A DNA stretch of 9,501 nucleotides from Geodermatophilaceae bacterium (GTDB lineage Bacteria > Actinomycetota > Actinomycetes > Mycobacteriales > Geodermatophilaceae), in assembly GCA_013811975.1 (NCBI GenBank), contig JACCUF010000455.1, forward strand, positions 1 through 9,501, given 5' to 3'. Positions 1-6,485 of this stretch are shown one piece after another. The position numbers and the translations under genes were made by a program. Within the stretch, counting starts at the first letter, position 1. Every line of letters starts with the position of its first letter. Below the pieces are notes generated by a model. It saw only the letters and a program-made list of their open reading frames with translations. It did not search any database and was not told the origin of the DNA.

Positions 1-147
1 GCAGACCAGCGCAAGACCAAGGACGCCGCAATCCCCGGCGACAGTGACGCCGACTTTCCGGAGGGTGCACTTCCTGCCCCGCACCAACGATCGAGCTCCC
101 CCCAATCGCAGGTCTCCGAACAACTGATGCTGGCCGGACCCGCCTAG
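1..147 (+). CDS. Possible C-terminal end of an upstream gene (partial)
   Basis: Frame 1 is open from the left edge to a TAG at 145-147, giving 48 residues that begin ADQRKTKDAAIPGDSD. The piece is rich in polar, Pro and Ser residues (for example PAPHQRSSSPQSQ), like a disordered C-terminal tail, and shows no recognisable domain. Third codon positions are mostly G or C, strongest in the first 20 codons, which fits coding DNA here. It ends 56 bp before a strong inverted repeat that could terminate it. The start and family lie outside the window, and it could be chance open sequence in GC-rich DNA. Confidence 0.4.
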   Translation, partial: ADQRKTKDAAIPGDSDADFPEGALPAPHQRSSSPQSQVSEQLMLAGPA

Positions 148-202
148 TCGTCCAAAGAGTGCAGGTAGCGCCTGGTTACGAATTCTTGGACACCCCTGTT
201 GA

Positions 203-225
203 GCGGTCCGCCTAGGCGAGACCGC
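203..225. terminator. GC-rich inverted repeat, possible hairpin terminator or operator
   Basis: The left arm GCGGTC (203-208) pairs with the right arm GACCGC (220-225). Between them is a perfect 10-bp palindrome CGCCTAGGCG (209-218) followed by one unpaired A (219). As RNA this gives a stem of about 9 bp with a bulged A and a CUAG loop. No T tract follows. It lies 55 bp after the TAG ending the upstream frame and about 145 bp before the ligase start. It could be a U-less terminator of the upstream gene or a dimeric repressor site; sequence alone does not decide. Confidence 0.35.
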
Positions 226-256
226 CACATAGCTGGCTTCGAGAAGGCGACGCCGC

Positions 257-358
257 ATGAAAGTCGTCCCCGCCGCGGCCGACGACGCGGCGGCGGTCGA
301 GGTGGTGGTGGCGCCCCATCGACGGCGGACCCCATCGACGGCGGTGGACCAGACGTGA
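257..358 (+). CDS. Doubtful 33-codon ORF upstream of the ligase gene
   Basis: ATG at 257 opens a 33-codon frame ending at TGA 356-358, 13 nt before the ligase GTG. An AAGG (244-247) lies 9 nt upstream of the ATG, and nearly all third positions are G or C. It begins MKVVPAAADDAAAVEVVVAP and has no recognisable motif. Against it, a 16-bp tandem duplication (315-346), not a multiple of three, lies inside the frame, and the DNA is low complexity, so the codon bias may be compositional. If real it could be a leader peptide coupled to the ligase, whose start lacks its own clear ribosome binding site. Confidence 0.18.
   Translation: MKVVPAAADDAAAVEVVVAPHRRRTPSTAVDQT
315..346. repeat. Two-copy 16-bp tandem repeat
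   Basis: Copies at 315-330 (CCCATCGACGGCGGAC) and 331-346 (CCCATCGACGGCGGTG) agree at their first 14 positions and differ in the last two. They sit in the GC-rich spacer just before the ligase start. The period is not a multiple of three, which argues that the spacer is non-coding. It is probably a small slippage duplication. Confidence 0.6.
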
Positions 359-371
359 CAAGACTGTCGGC

Positions 372-1493
372 GTGCGCACGGTCGGGGTCGAAGAGGAACT
401 GCTGCTGGTCGACGGCGTCACCGGCGAGGTCCGATCCTGCGCCGACGCGGTCCTGCGTGCCGATACCGATGACCAGCTGACGGGGGAACTGCAGCAGGAA
501 CAGATCGAGACAGGCACCCGGCCCAGCACCGACCTTGCAGAACTGCACTCCGAGATCGTCGGCCTCCGCCGGTACGCCGCTGACTCGGCCGCCAAGACCG
601 GCGCACGGGTAGCCGCGCTCGGGACTTCGCCGTTGCCGGTCTCGCCGCTGGCCACCGAGCGCCCGCGCTATCAGAAGATGATCGAACGCTTCGGCCTGAC
701 CGCGTCGGAACAACTCACCTGCGGTTGCCACGTCCACGTCGGGGTCGAGAACGACGAGGAAGGCATCGCGGTCCTGGACCGGATCCGGGTCTGGCTGCCC
801 GCCTTGCTGGCGCTGAGCGCCAACTCGCCGTACTGGCAGGGAGAAGACAGCGGATATGCCAGCTTCCGATCCCAGTCCTGGAGCCGTTGGCCCTCGGCCG
901 GCCCGACGCCGATCTTCAGAAAACCGGAGAACTACCACGCCCTGGTCGAGGCACTCATCGGATCCGGCACGTTGCTCGACGACGGAATGATCTATTTCGA
1001 TGCGCGCCTGGCAGCCAACTACCCGACGGTTGAGCTACGTAGCGCCGACGTCTGCCGCAGACCGCAGGACGCGACACTCATGGCTGCCCTGTCCCGTGGC
1101 CTTGTCGAGACCGCCGGCCGGGAGTGGAAGGCCGGTCGGTCGCCGATCGACGTGCCCACGGCACTGCTGCGGGTGGCAACGTGGCGAGCCGGGCGCACGG
1201 GCATCGAGGGGGAACTCGTCCACCCGCGTACCGGACGCCCGGCCGCCGCAACGGCGGTCTTCGGCGACCTCATGACCTATCTGGAACCGGCTCTGGCGGA
1301 CCTCGGCGATCTAGGCATGGTCAAGGATCTACTGGCAGCATTGCTCGCGCGCGGCAACGGAGCGGTCGCCCAACGTGCCACTTTCGCCCGTACGAACAGC
1401 CTGCGCGCCGTCGTCCTCGACGCCGTCGCCGACGGTTCATGCTCGAAGGACCCGCCAGGTAGCGTGCGTCCGGATGCGCCACCATCCACCTGA
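372..1493 (+). CDS. YbdK-type carboxylate-amine ligase / glutamate-cysteine ligase (GCS2 family)
   Basis: This 373-residue protein has the length and layout of the YbdK-type GCS2 family, ATP-dependent ligases that join the gamma-carboxyl of glutamate to cysteine or another amine in the cytoplasm. The N-terminus reads RTVGVEEELLLVD (2-14) with the family's acidic EEE at 7-9. EQIE (43-46), GCHVHVG (118-124), NSPYWQGEDSGYASFRSQSW (151-170) and WRAGRTGIEGELVHP (271-285) are typical family blocks. The GTG at 372 is chosen because family proteins begin at this motif and no in-frame start was found just upstream; no clear Shine-Dalgarno precedes it. Residues from about 354 on are a Pro/Ser tail beyond the conserved domain. 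The acyltransferase follows after 68 bp, so the two may be co-transcribed. Family assignment is confident. The true substrate is not, since YbdK-type enzymes often have weak activity and are paralogues of dedicated GshA or EgtA enzymes. Confidence 0.88.
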   Translation: MRTVGVEEELLLVDGVTGEVRSCADAVLRADTDDQLTGELQQEQIETGTRPSTDLAELHSEIVGLRRYAADSAAKTGARVAALGTSPLPVSPLATERPRYQKMIERFGLTASEQLTCGCHVHVGVENDEEGIAVLDRIRVWLPALLALSANSPYWQGEDSGYASFRSQSWSRWPSAGPTPIFRKPENYHALVEALIGSGTLLDDGMIYFDARLAANYPTVELRSADVCRRPQDATLMAALSRGLVETAGREWKAGRSPIDVPTALLRVATWRAGRTGIEGELVHPRTGRPAAATAVFGDLMTYLEPALADLGDLGMVKDLLAALLARGNGAVAQRATFARTNSLRAVVLDAVADGSCSKDPPGSVRPDAPPST

Positions 1494-1552
1494 CGATCAC
1501 CAGCGCGACCAACCCCGTCGATCCGGTGGCTGCCGGACCCGTCCGATTCCTC

Positions 1553-1559
1553 GAGGTGA
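1553..1559 (+). promoter_or_regulatory. Ribosome binding site deciding the acyltransferase start
   Basis: GAGGTGA is a 7-nt match to the 16S rRNA anti-Shine-Dalgarno complement. It places the acyltransferase start at GTG 1562 rather than at the upstream in-frame GTG 1526, which has no such site. Confidence 0.6.
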
Positions 1560-1561
1560 CT

Positions 1562-2344
1562 GTGCGAGACCTGCCGTACCGGATCGTGAATCGCTTCATG
1601 CTCGGTCTCTTCCGGGTGTTGGATCTGCGCTTCGACGTCCAGGGCGCGGAGAACATTCCACCCATCGCTGGGGCGGTCATCGCGTCCAACCACGTCAGCT
1701 ACCTGGACTTCATCTTCGTCGGTCTGGCTGGCTACAAGCGCGGTCGGCTGGTCCGGTTCATGGCCAAGAACTCGGTGTTCACCAGCAAGGTCAGTGGCCC
1801 GTGGATGCGCGGCATGCACCACATTCCGGTGGACCGAGAGGCCGGAGCCGCTGCATTCGAAGTGGCAGTCACCGCCCTGCAGGACGGTGAGCTGGTCGGA
1901 ATCTTCCCGGAGGCCACGATCAGCCGGTCCTGGGAGTTGAAGAAGTTCAAGACCGGTGTCGCCCGGCTTGCCCTGCAGGCAGACGTTCCGATCGTCCCGA
2001 TGGTGGTCTGGGGCGGTCAGCGGGTCCTTACCGTCGACAAGCGCTATAGCCTGCGGCGCGGCCGGGCGATCAGCATCCTGGTCGGGAAGCCGCTCGTGCC
2101 AAACGAAGGCGCCAAGGCCGGGCGCGTGATGCTGGACCTGCACGCATGCATGAACGATCTGCTCGCGCAGGTTCAGCACGACTACCCGCAGCGGCCGGCC
2201 GGACCCGACGATCATTGGTGGCTGCCTCGACACCTGGGCGGCACGGCGCCCAGTATGGAGAAGGCCAGGGAGCTGGAGGAGACCGTCCTTGCCGCCCGTC
2301 GAGTGAAGGCGGCTCGCAAGGCAGCCCGCAAGGCAGCCCGCTGA
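1562..2344 (+). CDS. PlsC-family lysophospholipid (1-acylglycerol-3-phosphate) acyltransferase-like protein
   Basis: This 260-residue protein belongs to the PlsC/LPLAT family, which transfers acyl groups from acyl-CoA or acyl-ACP to lysophosphatidic acid or related acceptors at the inner face of the membrane. The catalytic HX4D box is NHVSYLD, with His44 and Asp49. IPVDR lies at about 88-92 and FPEATIS, the acceptor-binding block, at 115-121. VPIVPMVVWGG follows as the usual fourth block. There is no signal peptide. An amphipathic N-terminal stretch (YRIVNRFMLGLFRVLDLRF) may contact the membrane. GTG 1562 is preferred over GTG 1526 because of the GAGGTGA site. The C-terminus is unusual, a basic tail RRVKAARKAARKAAR encoded by three 12-bp repeats. 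The gene ends 20 bp from the convergent kamA. The exact acceptor is uncertain: actinobacteria carry several PlsC paralogues, some acting on mannosylated or other lipids. Confidence 0.87.
   Translation: MRDLPYRIVNRFMLGLFRVLDLRFDVQGAENIPPIAGAVIASNHVSYLDFIFVGLAGYKRGRLVRFMAKNSVFTSKVSGPWMRGMHHIPVDREAGAAAFEVAVTALQDGELVGIFPEATISRSWELKKFKTGVARLALQADVPIVPMVVWGGQRVLTVDKRYSLRRGRAISILVGKPLVPNEGAKAGRVMLDLHACMNDLLAQVQHDYPQRPAGPDDHWWLPRHLGGTAPSMEKARELEETVLAARRVKAARKAARKAAR
2306..2341 (+). repeat. Three 12-bp tandem repeats encoding a KAAR tail
   Basis: Units at 2306-2317 (AAGGCGGCTCGC), 2318-2329 and 2330-2341 (both AAGGCAGCCCGC) encode Lys-Ala-Ala-Arg three times directly before the TGA. The last two copies are identical and the first differs at two positions. 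The period keeps the frame, so copy number could vary without breaking the acyltransferase. Confidence 0.8.
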
Positions 2345-2364
2345 CCCGCGGGGCCGGCTGGTCG

Positions 2365-3810
2365 TCAGCTGGGCAGCGCCGCTGCTGCAGCAGCCGACGC
2401 GGCCGCCCGCTCGTGTCCTTTCTGCATCGCCTGACCCCGGTCGCCCCCGGCGTGGGTGAGCCACCACTGTCGCCCGGACGCCGGGAGTGACTGGATCGGG
2501 TCGTAGTACTCATACCGCCGGTCGAGCGCGTCGGTGGCTGGCTCGCCGGTCTGCCGGGCCTCGAGCCCAGCGTGGTAATTCTTCGTCCAATAACTGATCC
2601 CGCGCTCCCGGTCGTACTCAGCCAACTGGTGCACCCAGCGCTTGCCGACGTAGGGGACATCGCAGACGATTCGCGGTGTAGCGAAGCCCGGCAGGTACCC
2701 CATGATCGAGTGCTGCAGGTCCTGGGCCTGCGCCACCGAGATCCGCCAGTGCTCGGCGTTCGGGATCATGTCACACATGTAGAAGTAGTACGGCAGGATG
2801 CTGGCCTCATCGGCCAGCGCGAAGCAGAGATCGAGCAGCGCCTCGGTGGTCGTGTTGACGCCGTTGAGAAGTACCCCCTGGTTGCGGACGTCGCGTACCC
2901 CGATCTCGAGCATGGTTTTGGCAGCCTGAGCGACGAGGGGAGTGACCTGTTGGGCAGCATTGACGTGCGTGTGGATCGCCAGACTCACACCACGCTGCTG
3001 GGCAGTCGCCGCCAGTCGAGCCATGCCCTCGACGACATCGGGTTTGAGCCAGTGCTGTGGCATCCCCATCAGCGCCTTGGTCGCCAGTCGGATGTCGCGG
3101 ATGGAGTCCAGTTCGAGCAGTCCGTCGAGAAAGACCTCGAGATTCTTGAATGGCATGTTCGCCACATCGCCACCGGAGACCACCACGTCTCGGACCCCTG
3201 GGTTGCGGCGCAGATAGTCCAGCATCGCGGCCTGACGCTCGACCGGCTTGAGCTCGAACCTGAGCTTGCTGACCTGCGGGGTGGAGTTGCCGACCAGGTC
3301 CATCCTGGTGCAGTGCCCGCAGTACTGCGGACAGGTGGGCAGCAGCTCGGCCAGCACCTTTGTCGGGTAGCGATGGGTCAGCCCTTCGGCGGTCCACATC
3401 TCGTGCTCATGCAGCGAGTCGCGCGCGGCATAGGGATGCGACGGCCACTGCGTGGCCCGATCGGAGAACACCGGCAGCATGTAGCGCCGGACCGGATCTG
3501 TCAGCATCGCTTCGGTGGTCGGTTGCTCGTGGGGGACCATCGTGTTGATCATCTGCGGTGGCAGCAGGATCGACATCGTGGCCCGCTGCTGCTGATCGGC
3601 TTCGAGATCAGCGTAGAATGTCTCCTCCAGCAGGTGGCCGTACACGCCACGCAGCTGGCGGACGTTCTTCACACAGTTGACCCGCTGCCATTGGGCGTCG
3701 GCCCACTGTGTCTCGGTGACCGCCGCGAAGCCGGGCAGGCGACGCCAGTCAGGCTCGACCAGCTCACGGCGGGTATAGACATAGGGCTGTCCCGGTTGTC
3801 GGGTACTCAC
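2365..3810 (-). CDS. kamA: L-lysine 2,3-aminomutase (radical SAM, PLP)
   Basis: KamA converts L-lysine to L-beta-lysine, the first step of lysine fermentation, using a [4Fe-4S] cluster, S-adenosylmethionine and PLP in the cytoplasm. The 481-residue protein carries the radical SAM motif CPQYCGHC with Cys160, Cys164 and Cys167, then SGGD at 212-215. Two aspartates sit where the clostridial enzyme binds the substrate's distal amine: Asp347 in FYMCDM and Asp384 in VCDVPYVGKRW. Lys390 of that last block is the candidate PLP lysine, although the clostridial PGGGGK loop is absent. The GTG start (complement of 3808-3810) has GGAGG 6 nt upstream (3817-3821). The protein is longer than the clostridial form (about 416 residues), with extra N-terminal sequence and an Ala-rich C-terminal tail (ASAAAAAALPS). 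It is divergent from kdd across 126 bp. Other KamA-like enzymes (EpmB, glutamate or arginine aminomutases) share the fold, but the lysine-pathway neighbours favour lysine. Confidence 0.93.
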   Translation of the reverse strand: MSTRQPGQPYVYTRRELVEPDWRRLPGFAAVTETQWADAQWQRVNCVKNVRQLRGVYGHLLEETFYADLEADQQQRATMSILLPPQMINTMVPHEQPTTEAMLTDPVRRYMLPVFSDRATQWPSHPYAARDSLHEHEMWTAEGLTHRYPTKVLAELLPTCPQYCGHCTRMDLVGNSTPQVSKLRFELKPVERQAAMLDYLRRNPGVRDVVVSGGDVANMPFKNLEVFLDGLLELDSIRDIRLATKALMGMPQHWLKPDVVEGMARLAATAQQRGVSLAIHTHVNAAQQVTPLVAQAAKTMLEIGVRDVRNQGVLLNGVNTTTEALLDLCFALADEASILPYYFYMCDMIPNAEHWRISVAQAQDLQHSIMGYLPGFATPRIVCDVPYVGKRWVHQLAEYDRERGISYWTKNYHAGLEARQTGEPATDALDRRYEYYDPIQSLPASGRQWWLTHAGGDRGQAMQKGHERAAASAAAAAALPS

Positions 3811-3816
3811 GGCGAG

Positions 3817-3821
3817 CCTCC
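3817..3821 (-). promoter_or_regulatory. Ribosome binding site deciding the kamA start
   Basis: On the minus strand GGAGG lies 6 nt before GTG at 3810. The reading frame stays open well upstream, through kdd on the other strand, so this site is what fixes the start. Confidence 0.65.
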
Positions 3822-3923
3822 ACGCGGGGTCTCGGGGGCGGGGGATACCGGTACTGTACGGGATATCGTCCGGTCGTATTGACTGTGTGCCGTGGTTTCT
3901 ACGGCAAACAGAGTAATTTCCCG

Positions 3924-3932
3924 AAGGAGGTG
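3924..3932 (+). promoter_or_regulatory. Strong ribosome binding site deciding the kdd TTG start
   Basis: AAGGAGGTG is a near-complete match to the anti-Shine-Dalgarno complement. GGAGG ends 6 nt before TTG at 3937. It overrides the in-frame GTG at 3892, whose extra 15 codons would run straight through this site. Confidence 0.75.
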
Positions 3933-3936
3933 CGGA

Positions 3937-4962
3937 TTGAGGACGACCGCAGCTTCGTTGGGAATCGACCGGGTCCTTGATCCCGCCGACGTGCTCCCGC
4001 AGGCGGCCTGGCGGCTGGATCCCGATGCGCCGCTCCGGCCCGACGAGGTCGCGATCCGGGTCCGGCGACTCAATCTGGACGCCGCCTCCTACCGGCAACT
4101 CGCAGCCGAGCACGCCGGTGACGGGACGGCGATCCGCGACGCCGTTCGCGAGATCATCCGAACCCGCGGCAAGATGCACAACCCGGTCACCGGCTCCGGG
4201 GGGATGCTGCTGGGCACCGTCGAGGAGGTAGGACCCGACTCCGTACTCGGGCTCGCACCCGGTCAGTCGGTAGCGACCTTGGTCTCGCTCACCCTGACGC
4301 CATTGCGGATCGACGACGAACTGCGTGACTGGGACGGCGCTGGGGAGCAGGTGCCCTGCGCTGGACGGGCAATTCTGTTCGGTCGGTCCATTGCCGCGGT
4401 TCTGCCCGGCGACATTCCCGAGGAGACCGCATTGTCAGTGCTCGATGTCTGCGGTGCACCGGCGCTGGTCGACCGCGTCGTCCGCGCCAGCGCCGCTCGG
4501 TCGGTCTGTGTGTTGGGTGCGGCCGGCAAGTCCGGGTCCCTGTCCCTGGCCGCGGCGCGCCGGGCCGGCGCCACCCGCCTGGTCGCTCTTGTGCCCACCG
4601 AGTCCGAAGCTGTCCAGCTACGCAATGCCGGGCTGGCCGACGAGGTCGTCATCGCCGATGCTCGGGATCCACTCGCTGTCAGGGCCGCCGTCAGGGAGCC
4701 TGTGGAAGTGAGCGTGGTCTGCGTCGACGTACCCGGGTGCGAGCATGGGGCAATCCTGGCCACGGCAGATGGAGGCAGCGTGGTCTTCTTCTCGATGGCA
4801 ACCTCATTCGCCGCCGCAGCGTTGGGCGCCGAGGGCATGGCTGCCGATGTCACGATGCTGGTCGGCAACGGTTACACCCCAGGGCACGCGGATCTGGCGC
4901 TAGATCTGTACCGGTCCACCCCAGGGGTGGCCCAACTCTTCGCCGGGCGCAGCCACGCGTGA
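3937..4962 (+). CDS. kdd: L-erythro-3,5-diaminohexanoate dehydrogenase
   Basis: Kdd oxidatively deaminates 3,5-diaminohexanoate with NAD(P)+ to 3-keto-5-aminohexanoate, the third step of lysine fermentation. The protein is 341 residues, close to the length known for the family. The highly characteristic block GKMHNPVTGSGGMLLGTVEE lies at 78-97. A Rossmann-like nucleotide loop GAAGKSGS (194-201) is followed by a dehydrogenase-like beta-alpha-beta region (LVALVPTESEAVQLRNAGLA). The C-terminal half holds FFSMATSF (284-291) and VGNGYTPGHAD (309-319). The TTG start at 3937 is set by the AAGGAGGTG site and gives the expected N-terminus. It is the first gene of the forward operon, and its TGA overlaps the GTG of the amidohydrolase by 4 nt. 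Assignment is confident from the signature block and from kamDE/kal context. Confidence 0.95.
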   Translation: MRTTAASLGIDRVLDPADVLPQAAWRLDPDAPLRPDEVAIRVRRLNLDAASYRQLAAEHAGDGTAIRDAVREIIRTRGKMHNPVTGSGGMLLGTVEEVGPDSVLGLAPGQSVATLVSLTLTPLRIDDELRDWDGAGEQVPCAGRAILFGRSIAAVLPGDIPEETALSVLDVCGAPALVDRVVRASAARSVCVLGAAGKSGSLSLAAARRAGATRLVALVPTESEAVQLRNAGLADEVVIADARDPLAVRAAVREPVEVSVVCVDVPGCEHGAILATADGGSVVFFSMATSFAAAALGAEGMAADVTMLVGNGYTPGHADLALDLYRSTPGVAQLFAGRSHA

Positions 4963-6485
4963 AGACCCTCTTGGCCGGTGTCCGGCTCGGCACCCGACCC
5001 GGCCAGGGTGTGCTCGTCGAAGGCCAGCAGATCGCCTGGACCGGTCCGATGCGACAGGCCCCGTCGGCCGAACGTGTCATCGAACTGTCCGGCTGCCTGT
5101 TGCTGCCGGCATTCGTCGATGCCCACGTGCATGCCACCGCCACCGGGCTGTCGCTGGCCGGCCTGGATCTACACGGGACGTCGTCGCTGCCGGCCGCACT
5201 CGACCGGATCGCGGCGCATGCGGACGCCCACCCAGGTCAACCGATCTTCGGAACGGGGTGGGACGAGACGACCTGGCCGGAACGGCGGGTCCCCACCCTC
5301 GATGAGTTGGACCGGGCTACCCGCGGGGCGCCGGCCTATCTCGCGAGGGTGGACGTGCATTCGGCCATCGTCTCGACGGCGATGTTGGCGCGCTGCCCAG
5401 ATGCTCGGATCTGCAATGGCTTCGACCCGAACGGGCACCTGCGGCTTGAGGCCCATCACGTGCTCCGACGCGCGGCTCAGGCCGTTATCACCGTCGAGCA
5501 GCGACTGGTCGCTCAACGCGCCACTCGATCGCGCGCGGCCGAACTCGGCATCGCCGCGATCCACGAGATGGCTGGCCCGGACATCTCGGGCCTGGCTGAC
5601 CTGGAGTCGCTCCTACACCTCGACCGTGAAGAGGTCGGGCCCCAGGTCTTGGGCTACTGGGGCGAGCTGGGCGAGACCGACATCGTGGCCGAACTCGGTC
5701 TGGCCGGCGCGGCGGGGGATCTCTTCTGTGACGGCGCCTTCGGCTCTCACACAGCCGCATTGCACCGGCCCTACCTCGATGCACCGGCCACCAGCGGGGT
5801 GCTGTACTTCACCGACGAGCAGGTGACCGGGCATCTCCACCAGGCCACTGCTTCGGGGGTGCAGGCCGGTTTCCATTGCATCGGGGACGCCGCGATCGAC
5901 CAGGTAGCCCGCGGATTCGAGGTGGTCGCCGCCGAGTTCGGTGACCACGCCGTACGCGCGTGTCGGCACCGGCTCGAACATGTGGAGATGCCGAGCCCGA
6001 CGGCCCTGTCGACGTTCGCCCGGCTGGGGGCTGTGGGCAGCGTCCAACCCGCCTTCGATGCGGCCTGGGGCGGCCTCGGGCGAATGTATGAGACCCGGCT
6101 GGGCACTTCCCGAGCCGAGGGACTCAACCCGTTCGCGGAGTACGCGTCCTGCGGCATCACCCTCGCCCTGGGCAGCGACGCGCCGGTCACGCCGATCGAC
6201 CCCTGGGGCGGAGTCGCCGCCGCTGTCGGGCACCGCACGGTGGCGAGCCGGTTGACGGTGGACCAGGCAATGGCAGCGGCCACCGTGGGCGGCTGGGAGG
6301 CAGCCGGTGATGTGCGGCCCAACGTCGGAACCATCGCCGTCGGCGCCCCGGCCCACCTCGCGGCCTGGGCCTTCGAGGACACGGTCGCTGATCTGGTCGT
6401 GACCCTGATCCAGGGCGCGCCCGTGCCGGAATGCGCGCTGACCCTCTCCGAGGGAGAGATCATCCATGGAGCGCAACCCCGGTGA
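4959..6485 (+). CDS. YtcJ-type metal-dependent amidohydrolase (amidohydrolase family 3)
   Basis: This 508-residue protein is a cytoplasmic TIM-barrel metallohydrolase of the amidohydrolase superfamily, YtcJ-like family 3. It has a small N-terminal beta-sandwich part, the DAHVH metal box (His56, His58), a DGAFGSHTAAL block at about 258-268, FHCIGDAAID (305-314), HRLEHVEM with His341, and ALGSDAPVTPIDP with Asp407, a late-strand metal ligand position. The length is near the usual 500-550. The GTG start overlaps the kdd TGA as GTGA and has no good ribosome binding site, so translation is probably coupled to kdd; kamD overlaps its end in the same way. This makes it part of the lysine operon although no step of the known pathway needs an amidohydrolase. 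A possible role is hydrolysis of a cyclised or N-acylated lysine derivative, or supply of lysine from an amide; this is inference. Substrate is not predictable from sequence. Confidence 0.9.
   Translation: MKTLLAGVRLGTRPGQGVLVEGQQIAWTGPMRQAPSAERVIELSGCLLLPAFVDAHVHATATGLSLAGLDLHGTSSLPAALDRIAAHADAHPGQPIFGTGWDETTWPERRVPTLDELDRATRGAPAYLARVDVHSAIVSTAMLARCPDARICNGFDPNGHLRLEAHHVLRRAAQAVITVEQRLVAQRATRSRAAELGIAAIHEMAGPDISGLADLESLLHLDREEVGPQVLGYWGELGETDIVAELGLAGAAGDLFCDGAFGSHTAALHRPYLDAPATSGVLYFTDEQVTGHLHQATASGVQAGFHCIGDAAIDQVARGFEVVAAEFGDHAVRACRHRLEHVEMPSPTALSTFARLGAVGSVQPAFDAAWGGLGRMYETRLGTSRAEGLNPFAEYASCGITLALGSDAPVTPIDPWGGVAAAVGHRTVASRLTVDQAMAAATVGGWEAAGDVRPNVGTIAVGAPAHLAAWAFEDTVADLVVTLIQGAPVPECALTLSEGEIIHGAQPR

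Larger units (their letters stand above)
3811..3936. promoter_or_regulatory. Divergent kamA/kdd intergenic regulatory region
   Basis: These 126 bp separate the kamA start (minus) from the kdd start (plus), so both promoters should lie here. The plus strand has a good -35-like TTGACT at 3879-3884, but no convincing -10 hexamer at the right distance. The minus strand has TACAGT (complement of 3853-3858) as a weak -10 candidate for kamA. An odd palindrome GTAC-T-GTAC (3851-3859) near the middle is a candidate operator that could govern both directions. The region is a little more AT-rich than its surroundings around 3862-3920. The regulator and effector are unknown. Confidence 0.55.

Noticed and set aside
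2345..2364. Bidirectional terminator between the convergent acyltransferase gene and kamA
   Set aside because: The 20-bp gap has the palindrome CCCGCGGG (2345-2352) but no longer stem or T tract; too weak to call.
1277..2467. Long minus-strand open frame opposite the ligase end and acyltransferase
   Set aside because: It spans two genes with clear family motifs on the plus strand and has no motif of its own.
2572..3882. Long plus-strand open frame (436 codons) opposite kamA
   Set aside because: It is antisense to the radical SAM enzyme, has no recognisable domain, and arises from GC-rich codon bias on the complementary strand.
3892..3936. kdd start at GTG 3892
   Set aside because: The strong AAGGAGGTG site at 3924-3932 would lie inside the coding region; TTG 3937 gives the expected length of 341 residues.
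3811..3936. Cobalamin or lysine riboswitch ahead of the B12-dependent operon
   Set aside because: The leader before kdd is too short and lacks the recognisable conserved blocks of either riboswitch.
3811..4179. N-terminal extension of kamA to an ATG at 4179
   Set aside because: It would overlap the conserved part of kdd and ignore GGAGG placed 6 nt before GTG 3810.
4737..4958. N-terminal extension of the amidohydrolase to 4737
   Set aside because: It runs through kdd out of frame and adds no family sequence; the family start MKTLLAGVRL fits the GTGA overlap at 4959.
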